DNA from: Lactiplantibacillus pingfangensis
GTDB lineage: Bacteria > Bacillota > Bacilli > Lactobacillales > Lactobacillaceae
Direction of reading: 5' to 3'
Assembly: GCF_005404945.1 (NCBI RefSeq)
Contig: NZ_BJDG01000001.1
Span: 18,924-82,923, forward strand
DNA: 64,000 nucleotides
Under the pieces are notes generated by a model. That model ran no database searches. It worked only from the letters and a program-made list of their open reading frames with translations, and was not told the DNA's origin. The translations under genes were made by a program, and so were the position numbers. Shown in pieces: positions 47,864 through 57,241 of the stretch. Each line of letters opens with the position of its first letter. Positions within the stretch are counted from its first letter, which is position 1.

Positions 47864-48496
47864 TTAATCAATCCGTAATTCTAAAAATTGATTGGCAAAG
47901 TATAAGGCCTGTTCAGCGGAGACGCGACAGCCACGAATATCAAACGGTTGAACACGCAGGGCCTCAAACTGGCAGTTGCGCAAATCACACTTATTCAGTG
48001 GGGTGTTGGTGAAGTCAGCATTGTTCAAATTACAGTCATTGAAATGAGTGACCTTCAAACTAGTATCCATGCAGTTGATTTCAGTGAGTTGGCAGTCCTT
48101 AAATGTGACAGTTGCCAATTTCATTTCATTTAAGTTAGCCAAATTGAGATTGCAGGCGTCAAAACTAACGGCTTTAAATAGGCTCTGATCGAAAGTGGTG
48201 CCGACTAACTTGCAATTAATAAAGGCCACGCGATACCAACTTGATTTCTCAAATTGGCAATTGGAAAAATCGCAGTCCTTGAAAATAACGTCCGTGACTT
48301 CGAGACGAAAAAAATTAGCTGTCGAAAAAGTCATTTTCTCAAATTTAGTTTGTTCAATGATGAGATGTTCGGCACTTTGGGTGGCAATGAGTTGGTCCGT
48401 GACTATGGCATTCGCAAGTAGTTGGTCCTCGTTAGTGTAGATGTCACGAAAATCAGTGGCAATTAAGCCATCAAAGTTAATTCTAGGTGTTTGCAT
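47864..48496 (-). CDS. Pentapeptide-repeat protein
   Basis: A 210-residue protein built of A(D/N)LxF-like five-residue units over most of its length (for example CNLNLANLNEMKLATVTF, CNLNNADFTNTPLNKCDL), which fold as a right-handed beta helix. Some relatives mimic DNA and protect gyrase from quinolones, but most have no known role. AAGGAG lies 9 bases before the ATG. It is 48 bases from the DUF3021 gene on the same strand and may share its transcript. Confidence 0.87.
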   Translation of the reverse strand: MQTPRINFDGLIATDFRDIYTNEDQLLANAIVTDQLIATQSAEHLIIEQTKFEKMTFSTANFFRLEVTDVIFKDCDFSNCQFEKSSWYRVAFINCKLVGTTFDQSLFKAVSFDACNLNLANLNEMKLATVTFKDCQLTEINCMDTSLKVTHFNDCNLNNADFTNTPLNKCDLRNCQFEALRVQPFDIRGCRVSAEQALYFANQFLELRID

Positions 48497-48544
48497 TGGG
48501 GGTCACTCCTTTTTTCTGCTACTAACTAATATAGCAGGAAGTGC

Positions 48545-48991
48545 CTATTTTTTTAAGAGCCGATTGAGTCGTTGGACTTCGTGATAGCTTGCGAGGTAAT
48601 AGTTCCACCAGAGAATCGCATACATAAGAATGAAGATACCGGTAAAAATAAGCAACCAATGAAAATCGAGCGGAAACCAGCCGCATAAGATTGCCAGGGG
48701 AGTAAATCCCAAGTAGGTGAGACAGAAGTTGACGACGGTTTGGCGAGTGATGCTCCAATTTGACTGCTGAAAAGTTAGACTAGCCAGGCCAAAGACAATT
48801 CCGATCAAAGCCCAAAGTCCGGTGGAAATTAGAGTGGCAGTTAATGGTGAGGAAAAGGTCGCAACATAAGTCGGTGCAGAGGGGACAAAGTAACGCGTCT
48901 GGTAGAGGCCAGAAAAACTCAGGGCAACGAGATAACCAATCGTAATGCCGATTGCGGCACTGGTCATGATGAGCTTTAGTAATTTAGTCAT
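48545..48991 (-). CDS. DUF3021-type membrane protein
   Basis: A 148-residue protein with four membrane helices, starting TKLLKLIMTSAAIGITIGY. It overlaps the LytTR gene by 4 bases (ATGA). DUF3021 and LytTR regulators are commonly paired; the membrane protein probably inhibits or senses for the regulator. Confidence 0.8.
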   Translation of the reverse strand: MTKLLKLIMTSAAIGITIGYLVALSFSGLYQTRYFVPSAPTYVATFSSPLTATLISTGLWALIGIVFGLASLTFQQSNWSITRQTVVNFCLTYLGFTPLAILCGWFPLDFHWLLIFTGIFILMYAILWWNYYLASYHEVQRLNRLLKK

Positions 48992-49437
48992 TTTAAAACG
49001 TCCTTTCTTAGCTTCTGGGTGTAGCGACGTGACGCAAAAGTGGTGCTGCCATCACGGAGGTTAACTTGATACATGCCGGCTTTCGTTAAACTGAAATCTT
49101 TAATGAAAGCAATCCGGATGATTTCTGATTGTGAAACCCGTAAAAATAAGTTGGGTGGCAATATCTCAGCGAGTTGATAAATGGGCTGAGTCAGTTGGTA
49201 GCGTTCGGAATCATCAACTAGCTCGCAATAAACAGTCTTGCCCTCGTGATAGCAACGATTAATCGCATAGATGGGAATCGCGCGCCGTCGTTTATTATTG
49301 CGACCGATGACAGTCAGCGGTTCGGCCGCCTGTTGGATGGCTTGTGCGAGCGCATCGGTATGGGCATCTTGTCGGGCTGCATGGATCGTCACAAATGGTG
49401 ATAAGAGTTTTAGTGATAGATCGTACATGATTTTCAT
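48988..49437 (-). CDS. LytTR-family DNA-binding regulator
   Basis: A 149-residue protein whose second half is a LytTR domain (AIPIYAINRCYHEGKTVYCE, LFLRVSQSEIIRIAFIKDF, ASRRYTQKLRK). There is no receiver domain, so it is the stand-alone type regulated by its membrane partner. AAAGGAG lies 10 bases before the ATG. Tandem repeats upstream are candidate binding sites. Confidence 0.85.
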   Translation of the reverse strand: MKIMYDLSLKLLSPFVTIHAARQDAHTDALAQAIQQAAEPLTVIGRNNKRRRAIPIYAINRCYHEGKTVYCELVDDSERYQLTQPIYQLAEILPPNLFLRVSQSEIIRIAFIKDFSLTKAGMYQVNLRDGSTTFASRRYTQKLRKDVLK

Positions 49438-49507
49438 GGTGCTGTGCTCCTTTTGATCGGTTATAAAATTAGTATAAGTGTGTGTGGCTAAGTTGACTAG
49501 CAGTGAC

Positions 49508-49541
49508 GGTTAATTGGTCACTTTAGTGGGTTAAGTGGTCA
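49508..49541 (-). promoter_or_regulatory. Candidate LytTR operator (tandem repeats)
   Basis: GGTTAATTGGTCA (49508-49520) and GGTTAAGTGGTCA (49529-49541) are direct repeats 21 bases apart, two helical turns, the spacing used by LytTR proteins. They lie about 70-105 bases upstream of the LytTR gene, with TATACT in between (minus strand), which suggests autoregulation. The rest of 49542-49718 carries the promoter of the two-component operon (TATACT at 49592). Confidence 0.5.
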
Positions 49542-49718
49542 TCACCACATTTCTTTCACAATTGAACCACGGTTTGTTACAAATTTGTTGATATACTAGG
49601 ACTGATAATTAGCCGCAAGTGGGGTATGATTAGACTTGGGTTAAGTGTTTGGTGACTAACCGAACGCTTTATAAATTTATCGTGTTCATTAAACCGATAA
49701 ACTTGGAGGACGATATAG

Positions 49719-50447
49719 ATGAAATTATTAATGATTGAAGATAACAAATCCGTCTCGGAAATGATGGCGATGTTTTTTAAGAAAGAACAATGGGATGCCC
49801 ATTTTGCTTATGATGGCAACGAAGCGGTCGACATGTTCAATGAAGATGTTGATAGCTGGGATATGATTACGTTGGATTTGAACTTGCCGGGTAAAGACGG
49901 TATGGCAGTTAGTGCAGATATTCGCAAAGTCTCACCAACTGTACCAATTATCATGTTGACTGCCCGTGACTCTGAAAGTGATCAAGTCTTAGGCTTGGAA
50001 ATGGGCGCTGATGATTACGTGACGAAGCCATTTTCACCGATTACGTTGATTGCGCGAATTAAAGCGTTGCATCGGCGTGCTGATTTGGGCAAAACGGTTC
50101 CGGCTGAAACGTCGGATGATGCGATCAGTGATTTTGACGTGCAAACCGATCATTTCAAGCTGAACACGAAGACGCGTGAAGCCTACTTAGCTGGTAAGCA
50201 GATTGAAGATTTAACGCCCAAGGAATTCGATCTCCTGAAAACATTGGCGCAAAAACCACGCCAAGTGTTCTCACGGGAACAATTACTACAATTGGTTTGG
50301 GATTATGAATATTACGGTGATGAACGGACCGTGGATGCTCATATCAAGAAGCTACGCCAAAAAATCGAAAAAGCCGGTCCTCAAATTATTCAAACAGTCT
50401 GGGGGGTAGGCTACAAGTTCGACGACAGTGGCCTTGACGCTAAATGA
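49719..50447 (+). CDS. OmpR-family response regulator
   Basis: A 242-residue regulator: receiver domain with acidic pocket (MIEDNKS), phospho-Asp53 in ITLDLNLPGKDG and Lys in VTKPFSP, then a winged-helix DNA-binding domain (EDLTPKEFDLLKTL, DERTVDAHIKKLRQKIE). GGAGGA lies 9 bases before the ATG. Its stop overlaps the kinase start as ATGA. Confidence 0.95.
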   Translation: MKLLMIEDNKSVSEMMAMFFKKEQWDAHFAYDGNEAVDMFNEDVDSWDMITLDLNLPGKDGMAVSADIRKVSPTVPIIMLTARDSESDQVLGLEMGADDYVTKPFSPITLIARIKALHRRADLGKTVPAETSDDAISDFDVQTDHFKLNTKTREAYLAGKQIEDLTPKEFDLLKTLAQKPRQVFSREQLLQLVWDYEYYGDERTVDAHIKKLRQKIEKAGPQIIQTVWGVGYKFDDSGLDAK

Positions 50448-51961
50448 AACTGATTTACCAACAAATGCTCGCGTTTTTTGCGGTCATCATCACGGTCATT
50501 GTTGTTTTAGGCTTTGCATTTATTCAAACGACTAAAACAATGATTTATCAAAATTCTTGGCAACAGCTACAACAGTATGCGACGAGTATCGAAAAAGAAG
50601 CGATTCGATACAACACCCAAACGAAAAAAGTCGTGGGCTTTAACCAACAATTTTTGAATGATGGGACCGCCATTTTGCGTGATCAAAATATCCATTTTTC
50701 AGTTTATGATGCCAACAAAAGGGTGGTCTATCCAACGTCGATGGGCTTGAATAGTACGCCGAATGGGTCTTTCTATGCGCCAAGCATCTCACCAGAGGAC
50801 TGGCAGAAGCTGAAGCAGAATAAGACCATTACGAAGTCGCCACATGTCTCATTTAAGTCACGAAATCATGATCAGCCGGTAAATACGCCGTCATTACGGA
50901 CAATTGACGTTTTAGTCCCGTTGTTTTATAAGAATGGTAGCACTAGAAAGTTTGTTGGCGCCATCTCGATGGGGTCATTTGAACAGACTTTGCAAGCGAA
51001 CGAGCAGCAAATTGAGAATAACTTGTTTATTGCGTTACTCGTTTCCGGAATTGCGGCGCTATTGCTCAGCTACATTTTAGCGCGCTACTCGGTAAGACGA
51101 ATCAATCGGTTGCGTTATGCGACCCATTCCGTGGCGAACGGTGACTTTGACATTCATGTTGATAGCAGTCATAAAGATGAAATTGACGATTTGGCGGATG
51201 ACTTTAATGGCATGGTCAGTTCGTTGCGTGCTTCTAATGAAGAAATCAAACGCCAAGAAAAACGTCGACGGGAATTTATGGCGGATGCTGCCCATGAAAT
51301 GCGGACGCCACTAACGACCATTAACGGTATTTTGGAAGGCTTAGCTTATGATGCGATTCCTGAAGAAGATAAGGCCCATTCAATTGAGTTGATGCAAAAC
51401 GAAACCAAGCGCCTGATTCGCTTAGTTAATGAAAACTTAGATTACGAAAAAATTCGGACTGGTCAAATTGCCTTGAACAAGACCAATTTCGATGGCGTCG
51501 AAGTGTTGCACAACTTAGTTGAACAACTCACAAAGAAAGCGGCGGCATCTGAGGATCAATTTAAGCTCAGCACACCGGATTCATTGCCAGTCTGGGCGGA
51601 CTATGATCGTTTTGTCCAAGTGTTATTTAACATTATGCAAAACGCCATCCAGTTCTCACAGCAAGGCACGATTGAAGTGACGGCTAGTCGGACGGATCAT
51701 ATGACGGTCGTTGCGGTACAAGATCACGGTATCGGTATGACACCTGATCAAGTGAAGAATATTTGGGAACGGTATTACAAGGCCGATCCATCGCGGAAGA
51801 ATACTAAGTATGGTGAGTCCGGTCTCGGGTTAGCAATTTCACATCAATTGGTTCAACAACATGGTGGGACCATTGAAGTTGAAAGTGAACCAGATCAAGG
51901 GACGCGCTTCACGGTGACGTTCCCAGATGAAGGCTTTGATAAACCAATTATTGAAGATTAA
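50444..51961 (+). CDS. Sensor histidine kinase
   Basis: A 505-residue kinase: TM1 (about 8-27), an extracellular loop of about 155 residues, TM2 (about 190-210), HAMP, HisKA with His284 in DAAHEMRTPLTT and HATPase with NIMQNAIQF, DHGIGMT and ESGLGLAIS. The extracellular domain is unlike PAS or Cache patterns I can name, so the signal is unknown. Cotranscribed with the regulator upstream; a terminator is at 51977-52012. Confidence 0.93.
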   Translation: MKLIYQQMLAFFAVIITVIVVLGFAFIQTTKTMIYQNSWQQLQQYATSIEKEAIRYNTQTKKVVGFNQQFLNDGTAILRDQNIHFSVYDANKRVVYPTSMGLNSTPNGSFYAPSISPEDWQKLKQNKTITKSPHVSFKSRNHDQPVNTPSLRTIDVLVPLFYKNGSTRKFVGAISMGSFEQTLQANEQQIENNLFIALLVSGIAALLLSYILARYSVRRINRLRYATHSVANGDFDIHVDSSHKDEIDDLADDFNGMVSSLRASNEEIKRQEKRRREFMADAAHEMRTPLTTINGILEGLAYDAIPEEDKAHSIELMQNETKRLIRLVNENLDYEKIRTGQIALNKTNFDGVEVLHNLVEQLTKKAAASEDQFKLSTPDSLPVWADYDRFVQVLFNIMQNAIQFSQQGTIEVTASRTDHMTVVAVQDHGIGMTPDQVKNIWERYYKADPSRKNTKYGESGLGLAISHQLVQQHGGTIEVESEPDQGTRFTVTFPDEGFDKPIIED

Positions 51962-51976
51962 TTTGGCACATTGGCG

Positions 51977-52012
51977 AAAGTGGTTTAAGTGATTGTGACT
52001 TGAACCACTTTT
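51977..52012 (+). terminator. Terminator of the two-component operon
   Basis: AAAGTGGTTTAAGT pairs with ACTTGAACCACTTTTT. Confidence 0.8.
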
Positions 52013-52215
52013 TGCTTGCCTCGTTAAGCGGCGTGCGTCAGTGAAACTTGTGCCGCGGGGACAACTACTAGTCGCGCTTAGGCCTGGAATATGTTACCCT
52101 TAATAAGGCTGTGAACAGCGATTTACCGCTATTTTAGATAAGTAAGTAATGTAAAAACTAGCGCTTCAAAAAGACGGTAGTTTTGCCAGAATTGAACGAA
52201 TAGGAGCAACAAACT

Positions 52216-53397
52216 ATGCAAAAAGTACAGATTACTGGGAATTCCCAGCGAAAAGTCAAAGATGGTTATCCTTTATTAGTGGAAGATGACCTTAAAGATC
52301 CAAGCATGAAATTGACGGATGGTTCATTTGTCAGCTTGATGGCCAGCACGCAATTTATGGGTTATGCCTTGATTGCCAAGCATCGTCGTCAACTTGGCTG
52401 GGTGTTAAGTTTAGATGAAACGCAAACGCCAACTGTCGACTATTTCCGTAAACTATTTAAAACGGCCTTAGTTCGTCGTCAAACGACCATGCCCGCGGGT
52501 GTCCCACAACGGGTCTTCAACGCTGCCGGTGATGGCTTGGGTGGTGTGACGATTGATCGTTACGATGATTATTATGTCTTTACTTGGTATGCAGAAGGCG
52601 TCTATCAACAACGCGAAATGATTTATGCGGCATTTGAAACGGCGACCGAGCATCAATTTAAAGGGGTCTATGCCAAATTACGATTCAACGTTGGTGAAGC
52701 TAACTTGAAGAGTCAACTGGTCACCGGGACTGCCGCACCAGAACCATTGTTAGTCACAGAAGGCGATGTGACTTATCCGGTCCATTTGGCGGATGACTTA
52801 ACAACCGGCTTGTTGCTCGACATGCGCCCCATTCGTGAGTGGGTCGCCAGTGCCGAATTACAAGGAAGAACGGTCTTGAATTTATTTAGCCAAGAAAATG
52901 GGATTACGGCTGCGGCCGCAGTCGCTGGCGCCGCCAAGACGATTTCGATTGAAACGTCGAAAAAGGGTGCCACCGCAACGGCTGAACAATTGGCTATGAA
53001 TAATATCGACCCAGACAAGCATGAAATTCGGACGATTGAAGTGCCAAATTACTTGGACTATACGGCTAAGCATCATTTGAGCTACGATGTGGTTGTCGTA
53101 ACGGCGCCAACTTTTGCCCGCGTTAAAAAGCAAAAATTCCAAGTTGCGGTTGATTTGACCGACGTGTTAGCACAAGCGTTACCAACGGTTCGTCGGGATG
53201 GTCAATTGGTGGTAGCGACCACAGCCAACAACTTCTCGATGAAGCGATTCAGCGAAGCCGTAAGCGATGCCTTCATTGGCAGTGATCGGACTTATACCGT
53301 CACTGAAACGTTGCGTTTGCCAGCGGATTTTGTCACACGCAAAGCGTACTTGGCTAGCAATTATTTGAAGGTTTTGGTCTTAACATTAGATAAATAG
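52216..53397 (+). CDS. RlmI-like class I SAM-dependent rRNA methyltransferase
   Basis: A 393-residue protein with an N-terminal PUA-like part, a middle EEHEE-type part (RVFNAAGDGLGGVTIDRYDDYYV) and a C-terminal Rossmann methyltransferase (TGLLLDMRPIREW, TVLNLFSQENGITAAAA). This is the layout of 23S rRNA m5C methyltransferases of the RlmI group. Two catalytic motifs look altered: motif IV, usually DPPxF, reads TAPTFAR, so activity may be changed or lost. AGGAGC lies 9 bases before the ATG. Confidence 0.8.
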   Translation: MQKVQITGNSQRKVKDGYPLLVEDDLKDPSMKLTDGSFVSLMASTQFMGYALIAKHRRQLGWVLSLDETQTPTVDYFRKLFKTALVRRQTTMPAGVPQRVFNAAGDGLGGVTIDRYDDYYVFTWYAEGVYQQREMIYAAFETATEHQFKGVYAKLRFNVGEANLKSQLVTGTAAPEPLLVTEGDVTYPVHLADDLTTGLLLDMRPIREWVASAELQGRTVLNLFSQENGITAAAAVAGAAKTISIETSKKGATATAEQLAMNNIDPDKHEIRTIEVPNYLDYTAKHHLSYDVVVVTAPTFARVKKQKFQVAVDLTDVLAQALPTVRRDGQLVVATTANNFSMKRFSEAVSDAFIGSDRTYTVTETLRLPADFVTRKAYLASNYLKVLVLTLDK

Positions 53398-53434
53398 GCC
53401 AAAATAACTGCCTAAATAAAAAAAATTTAAACCG

Positions 53435-53475
53435 TATTTTGGAGGCCGTTTTCATTACTTGAAAACGGTCTCTAT
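53435..53475 (+). terminator. Stem-loop after the methyltransferase gene
   Basis: GAGGCCGTTTTC pairs with GAAAACGGTCTC around ATTACTT. There is no clear T-run, so termination is only likely. Confidence 0.5.
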
Positions 53476-53624
53476 TGATAAAGAAAACGAATTCATGAAA
53501 ATATAATAATAATTATATTTTGGCCTGAAACGCTATTTAACGCTGGTAAAACGGTTACTTTCCTGATAAAATTATTTCTTGTCGTTAGGCACGAGAGAAA
53601 AAATAGAAATGAGGATTATGATTA

Positions 53625-54482
53625 ATGGGAATTCTAATTGCACTGATTCCTGCAATTGCGTGGGGTAGTATCGGCTTAATTAGTGGTCATATGGGTGGTT
53701 CTGCGCGGCAACAGACCCTTGGTATGACAATGGGTGCTTTGGTCTTTGGGCTCATTCTTTGGATTGTGAAACAACCATCCTTAACTACCGCAGTCTGGGT
53801 GACTGGGATTATTTCCGGCCTATTCTGGAGTGTTGGTCAAGGACAACAGTTCACATCAATGAAAGCTATCGGGATTTCACGGACCACCCCAATGTCAACT
53901 GGGATGCAGTTAGTCGCCAATGCGCTAGCGGGCGTGTTGTTGTTCAATGAATGGCATGGCAAGATGTACTGGATTGGGTCAATCTCAGTCATCGTTTTAA
54001 TTGCTGGGGCCGTATTGACCTCATTAACAGACCGTTCTGACCCGAACCGGAGCACTTCCGAAAATTGGGGTGTTGGGATTCGGGCTTTGATCTTATCAAC
54101 AATCGGTTACGCCGGTTATACGATTGTCGTGCATTACGGGAACGTCAATGCACAGGCTGTCGTGATGCCACAGGCGATTGGGATGTTAATTGGTGCGTTG
54201 ATCTGGTCCTTCAAGGATAAGCCTTGGCTGGAAAAGGCAACGTATCGTAACATCGTCACCGGGCTCGTTTGGGGTGTCGGTAACTTGTTCATGTTTATGG
54301 CGATGGCCCAAATTGGTCAAGCCATTGCGTACTCACTGTCACAGATGGGAATTGTGATCTCAACCTTTGGGAGTATTTATCTGTTAGGTGAGCGTAAAAC
54401 GAAACGTGAAATGTTGTATGTCATCATTGGCTCAATTTTAGTCATTATTGGTGGCGTCGCCTTATCTTTGATGAAGGCGTAA
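53625..54482 (+). CDS. GRP-family sugar transporter (GlcU/RbsU type)
   Basis: A 285-residue protein with ten membrane helices. It starts ILIALIPAIAWGSIGLISG and has the GRP-family signatures GQGQQFTSMKAIGISRTTPMS and GVGNLFMFMAMAQIGQAIAYS. GRP proteins take up glucose or ribose by proton symport. Glucose is a fair guess because pgi follows 220 bases later, but the two have separate promoters. GAGGA lies before the ATG. An AT palindrome AAAATATAATAATAATTATATTTT-like stretch sits at 53497-53521. Confidence 0.87.
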   Translation: MGILIALIPAIAWGSIGLISGHMGGSARQQTLGMTMGALVFGLILWIVKQPSLTTAVWVTGIISGLFWSVGQGQQFTSMKAIGISRTTPMSTGMQLVANALAGVLLFNEWHGKMYWIGSISVIVLIAGAVLTSLTDRSDPNRSTSENWGVGIRALILSTIGYAGYTIVVHYGNVNAQAVVMPQAIGMLIGALIWSFKDKPWLEKATYRNIVTGLVWGVGNLFMFMAMAQIGQAIAYSLSQMGIVISTFGSIYLLGERKTKREMLYVIIGSILVIIGGVALSLMKA

Positions 54483-54705
54483 GGTCGCTTTAACCTGAAA
54501 ATTAGTTAATTTATTTTTTAACGGCTCAAAACGTAATCAGACGCGATAACAATTCGTTATCAGCGCCTTTTTTTGTTCATAATTTTGCTTATTTTTTACA
54601 TAATTTGCGAAAATTCACGAAAAAAGCGGGTAAGCGCTTTTCATTCGGTTCGCTCGTATTGTATAATGTGAGTTGTTAAATATGTATAGGAAGAGGTAAT
54701 AATAA

Positions 54706-56055
54706 ATGGCACACATTTCATTTGACAGCTCTAATTTAACTAATTTCGTTCATGATAACGAACTTGGCGAAATGCAAGCTATGGTCACAGCTGCTGACAA
54801 GGAGCTGCGTGAAGGTACTGGCGCCGGGAATGATTTCCGCGGCTGGTTAGACTTACCAACAGATTACGACAAGGAAGAATTTGCCCGTATCAAAGCGGCT
54901 GCAAAGAAGATTCAATCAGACTCAGACGTCTTAGTAGTAATCGGGATCGGTGGTTCATACCTCGGTGCCCGGGCTGCCATTGAATTCTTACATGAAACTT
55001 TCTGGTCATCACTTTCACGTGAAGACCGTAAATTCCCACAAGTTGTCTTTGCTGGGAACTCAATTTCACCTTCATATGTCAACGACTTAGTTCATATGAT
55101 CGGTGACCGTGACTTTTCTGTTAACATTATTTCGAAATCTGGGACCACGACTGAACCATCAATCGCCTTCCGAGTATTCAAAGAGAAGTTAATCGCTAAG
55201 TATGGTGAAGAAGCTGCCAAAGGCCGTATTTTTGCAACAACTGACCGCAAACGTGGTGCCTTGAAGCAAGAAGCCGACGCTGAAGGCTACGAATCATTCG
55301 TTATTCCTGATGATGTTGGTGGTCGTTTCACTGTCTTGACCCCAGTTGGGTTATTACCAATTGCTGTTTCAGGCGGCGACATTGATTCATTAATGAAGGG
55401 TGCTGCGGATGGTCGTGCACAATACAGCGATGCTGATTTGACCAAGAACGAAGCCTACCAATATGCTGCTTTCCGTAATATCTTATATCGGAAAGGCTAT
55501 ACCACTGAAATTCTTGAAAACTACGAACCAAATATGGCGATGTTCTCAGAATGGTGGAAGCAATTAATGGGTGAATCCGAAGGGAAAGACCAAAAGGGTA
55601 TCTACCCATCATCTGCAAACTTCACGACTGACTTACATTCATTGGGTCAATATATCCAAGAAGGTCGTCGTAATTTGATGGAAACTGTCATCAAAGTTGA
55701 AAATGCTACTAGTGACGTTGACATTCCTAAAGAAACTGAAAACCTTGATGGCTTGAAGTATCTTGAAGGTAAGACAATGGCACAAGTTAACACCAAAGCC
55801 TTTGAAGGGGTTATTATGGCCCACGTTGATGGCGGTGTTCCTAACATGGTCGTTAACATTCCTAGCCAAGATGCTTATACCTTAGGCTACATGATTTACT
55901 TCTTCGAATCAGCCGTTGCGATTTCTGGTTACTTGAACGGGATCAACCCATTCAACCAACCAGGTGTCGAAGCATACAAGAACAACATGTTCGCTTTGCT
56001 TGGCAAACCAGGCTATGAAGAATTAACTAAGAAGTTAACTTCACGCCTTAAATAA
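54706..56055 (+). CDS. pgi: Glucose-6-phosphate isomerase
   Basis: Interconverts glucose 6-phosphate and fructose 6-phosphate in glycolysis and the phosphoketolase route. The 449-residue protein has the SIS-domain motifs [30 protein letters not shown], the loop [16 protein letters not shown] and [14 protein letters not shown]. Codon use is strongly biased, as in highly expressed genes. GGAAGAGG is the ribosome binding site and TATAAT at 54662-54667 the -10 box. A strong terminator is at 56078-56120 (AGCGCGTTT/GAACGCGCT). Confidence 0.97.
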   Translation: MAHISFDSSNLTNFVHDNELGEMQAMVTAADKELREGTGAGNDFRGWLDLPTDYDKEEFARIKAAAKKIQSDSDVLVVIGIGGSYLGARAAIEFLHETFWSSLSREDRKFPQVVFAGNSISPSYVNDLVHMIGDRDFSVNIISKSGTTTEPSIAFRVFKEKLIAKYGEEAAKGRIFATTDRKRGALKQEADAEGYESFVIPDDVGGRFTVLTPVGLLPIAVSGGDIDSLMKGAADGRAQYSDADLTKNEAYQYAAFRNILYRKGYTTEILENYEPNMAMFSEWWKQLMGESEGKDQKGIYPSSANFTTDLHSLGQYIQEGRRNLMETVIKVENATSDVDIPKETENLDGLKYLEGKTMAQVNTKAFEGVIMAHVDGGVPNMVVNIPSQDAYTLGYMIYFFESAVAISGYLNGINPFNQPGVEAYKNNMFALLGKPGYEELTKKLTSRLK

Positions 56056-56129
56056 GCAATCTAAAAGTTAAAAATTTTGAGCGCGTTTGACATCGTTATG
56101 GTGTTGAACGCGCTTTTTGAGTTTTTGTG

Positions 56130-56216
56130 CTAAAGGATGAAAGACGAAAATCACTAATAAATGCAGTCGTACTAGTACATTAGCAATGAAAAGCGACGCC
56201 CTCCAGCTAGATTAAT
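56130..56216 (+). repeat. Family A relic without its palindrome
   Basis: The left flank (GGATGAAAGACGAAAATCACTAATAAAT, compare 29494) is joined directly to the right end CGACGCCCTCCAGCTAG (compare 34138-34152). The palindromic core is absent. From 56217 to 56586 I see no supported gene. Confidence 0.5.
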
Positions 56217-56586
56217 GGTGATAAAGATAAAAGACATAAAAACAGTTGATTATTAACTAAAAGTTGCCAGTAAAAAAAGATCATGAACACTAACAGGTCT
56301 GCAATGGTTACACCTAAACTAGACTAATGATGAACGCTCGTCAGTCAGAAACGTTGTGTTATATGGGACAGCTTCGGCCGCAGTGCGGTCTGCGGCTTTG
56401 ATTCCAAGGATAACCCACATCTTTAAATCTTACCAACACAGCACTTTTATATGTCTCCAGTAAGCCAAATAAGCTGTGGGCTGAAACCGATAGCTGTTGA
56501 CTAGTCTGTATAAGGCTGGTTATTGATAAGCTGGTGTTACTCACGAATTTCATCTTGAGTAAAATTCAAAGCAATGCACATCGCTA

Positions 56587-56663
56587 GCCGTGAGGGGGCT
56601 TCGTTTGGGGCTCAGCCGTGGCATTTGGCGTTCCGGCCCCGAACGAAGTCCCCGGTAGGCGGA
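56587..56663 (+). repeat. Structured repeat family B, copy 3 (both inner hairpins deleted)
   Basis: The outer stem GGGGCTTCGTTTGGGGC pairs with GCCCCGAACGAAGTCCCC; the two inner hairpins of copies 1 and 2 are missing, leaving TCAGCCGTGGCATTTGGCGTTCCG as the loop. The upstream word CAATGCAC is shared with copy 1. Confidence 0.8.
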
Positions 56664-56777
56664 AATTAGCGCCTATTTGCTAGCTAATGAAGAACGTGAC
56701 AGCGTGGAACGGTTGCAAAAGTAGGTCGAGCGTGCGATGATTTAACAATCAAGAGGCATCAATCAAGGAGTTAAGTC

Positions 56778-56969
56778 ATGAGAGCTTTAAATATTATTGA
56801 AAGTATTATCATTGTCGTTGGTTTGGTCATGTTTGGCTTGGGCAGCAAAGTAGAGACAATCCACCAAGCGGCCCCTTGGCTACAATATGCAGGGCTCATT
56901 TTGGTCTTCATTACCGGTTTGAGCGATGCCGTCTATCGGATCGTGACGAAGAAAAGTTTTTTGAAATAA
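56778..56969 (+). CDS. Small membrane protein, unknown
   Basis: A 63-residue protein with two hydrophobic helices (about 5-23 and 32-50) and a basic tail (TKKSFLK). AAGGAG lies 8 bases before the ATG. No family recognised. A strong terminator follows at 57001-57060. Confidence 0.7.
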   Translation: MRALNIIESIIIVVGLVMFGLGSKVETIHQAAPWLQYAGLILVFITGLSDAVYRIVTKKSFLK

Positions 56970-57000
56970 TGTGATTAGGTTTTCGAGTTCAAACCAGACA

Positions 57001-57060
57001 AAAAAGTGCCACCGTTTAAGTTCATCAACTTAGTTTGATGCTTAAATGGTGGTACTTTTT
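57001..57060 (+). terminator. Terminator after the small membrane protein gene
   Basis: AAAAAAGTGCCACC-TTTAAG pairs with CTTAAA-GGTGGTACTTTTT around an inner CATCAA/TTGATG stem. Confidence 0.85.
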
Positions 57061-57241
57061 AGTTAGTTGGTTATAGCAATAACTATGATAGTAAAGGGAT
57101 TGTTCGACAATCCATCAAGCAAATAAACCGTTACCCCTGGTATTCGATAATGCTTTACATCATTCACTATTAATCGCATGGTATAAATGAGGAAATGACC
57201 AGTGGGGATGTACTCCGAAATAAAGTATGGGAGGAACTAGC

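Noticed and set aside
53460..53473. cre-like sequence before the GRP transporter gene
   Set aside because: It matches 13 of 14 positions but is the right arm of the stem-loop after the methyltransferase gene, which explains it.
54629..54643. cre-like sequence before pgi (GGTAAGCGCTTTTCA)
   Set aside because: It has one extra base in the right half compared with the 14-base consensus and lacks the leading T.
56359..56553. 64-codon frame on the minus strand
   Set aside because: No ribosome binding site, and the product does not resemble a protein family; it lies in a repeat-rich gap.
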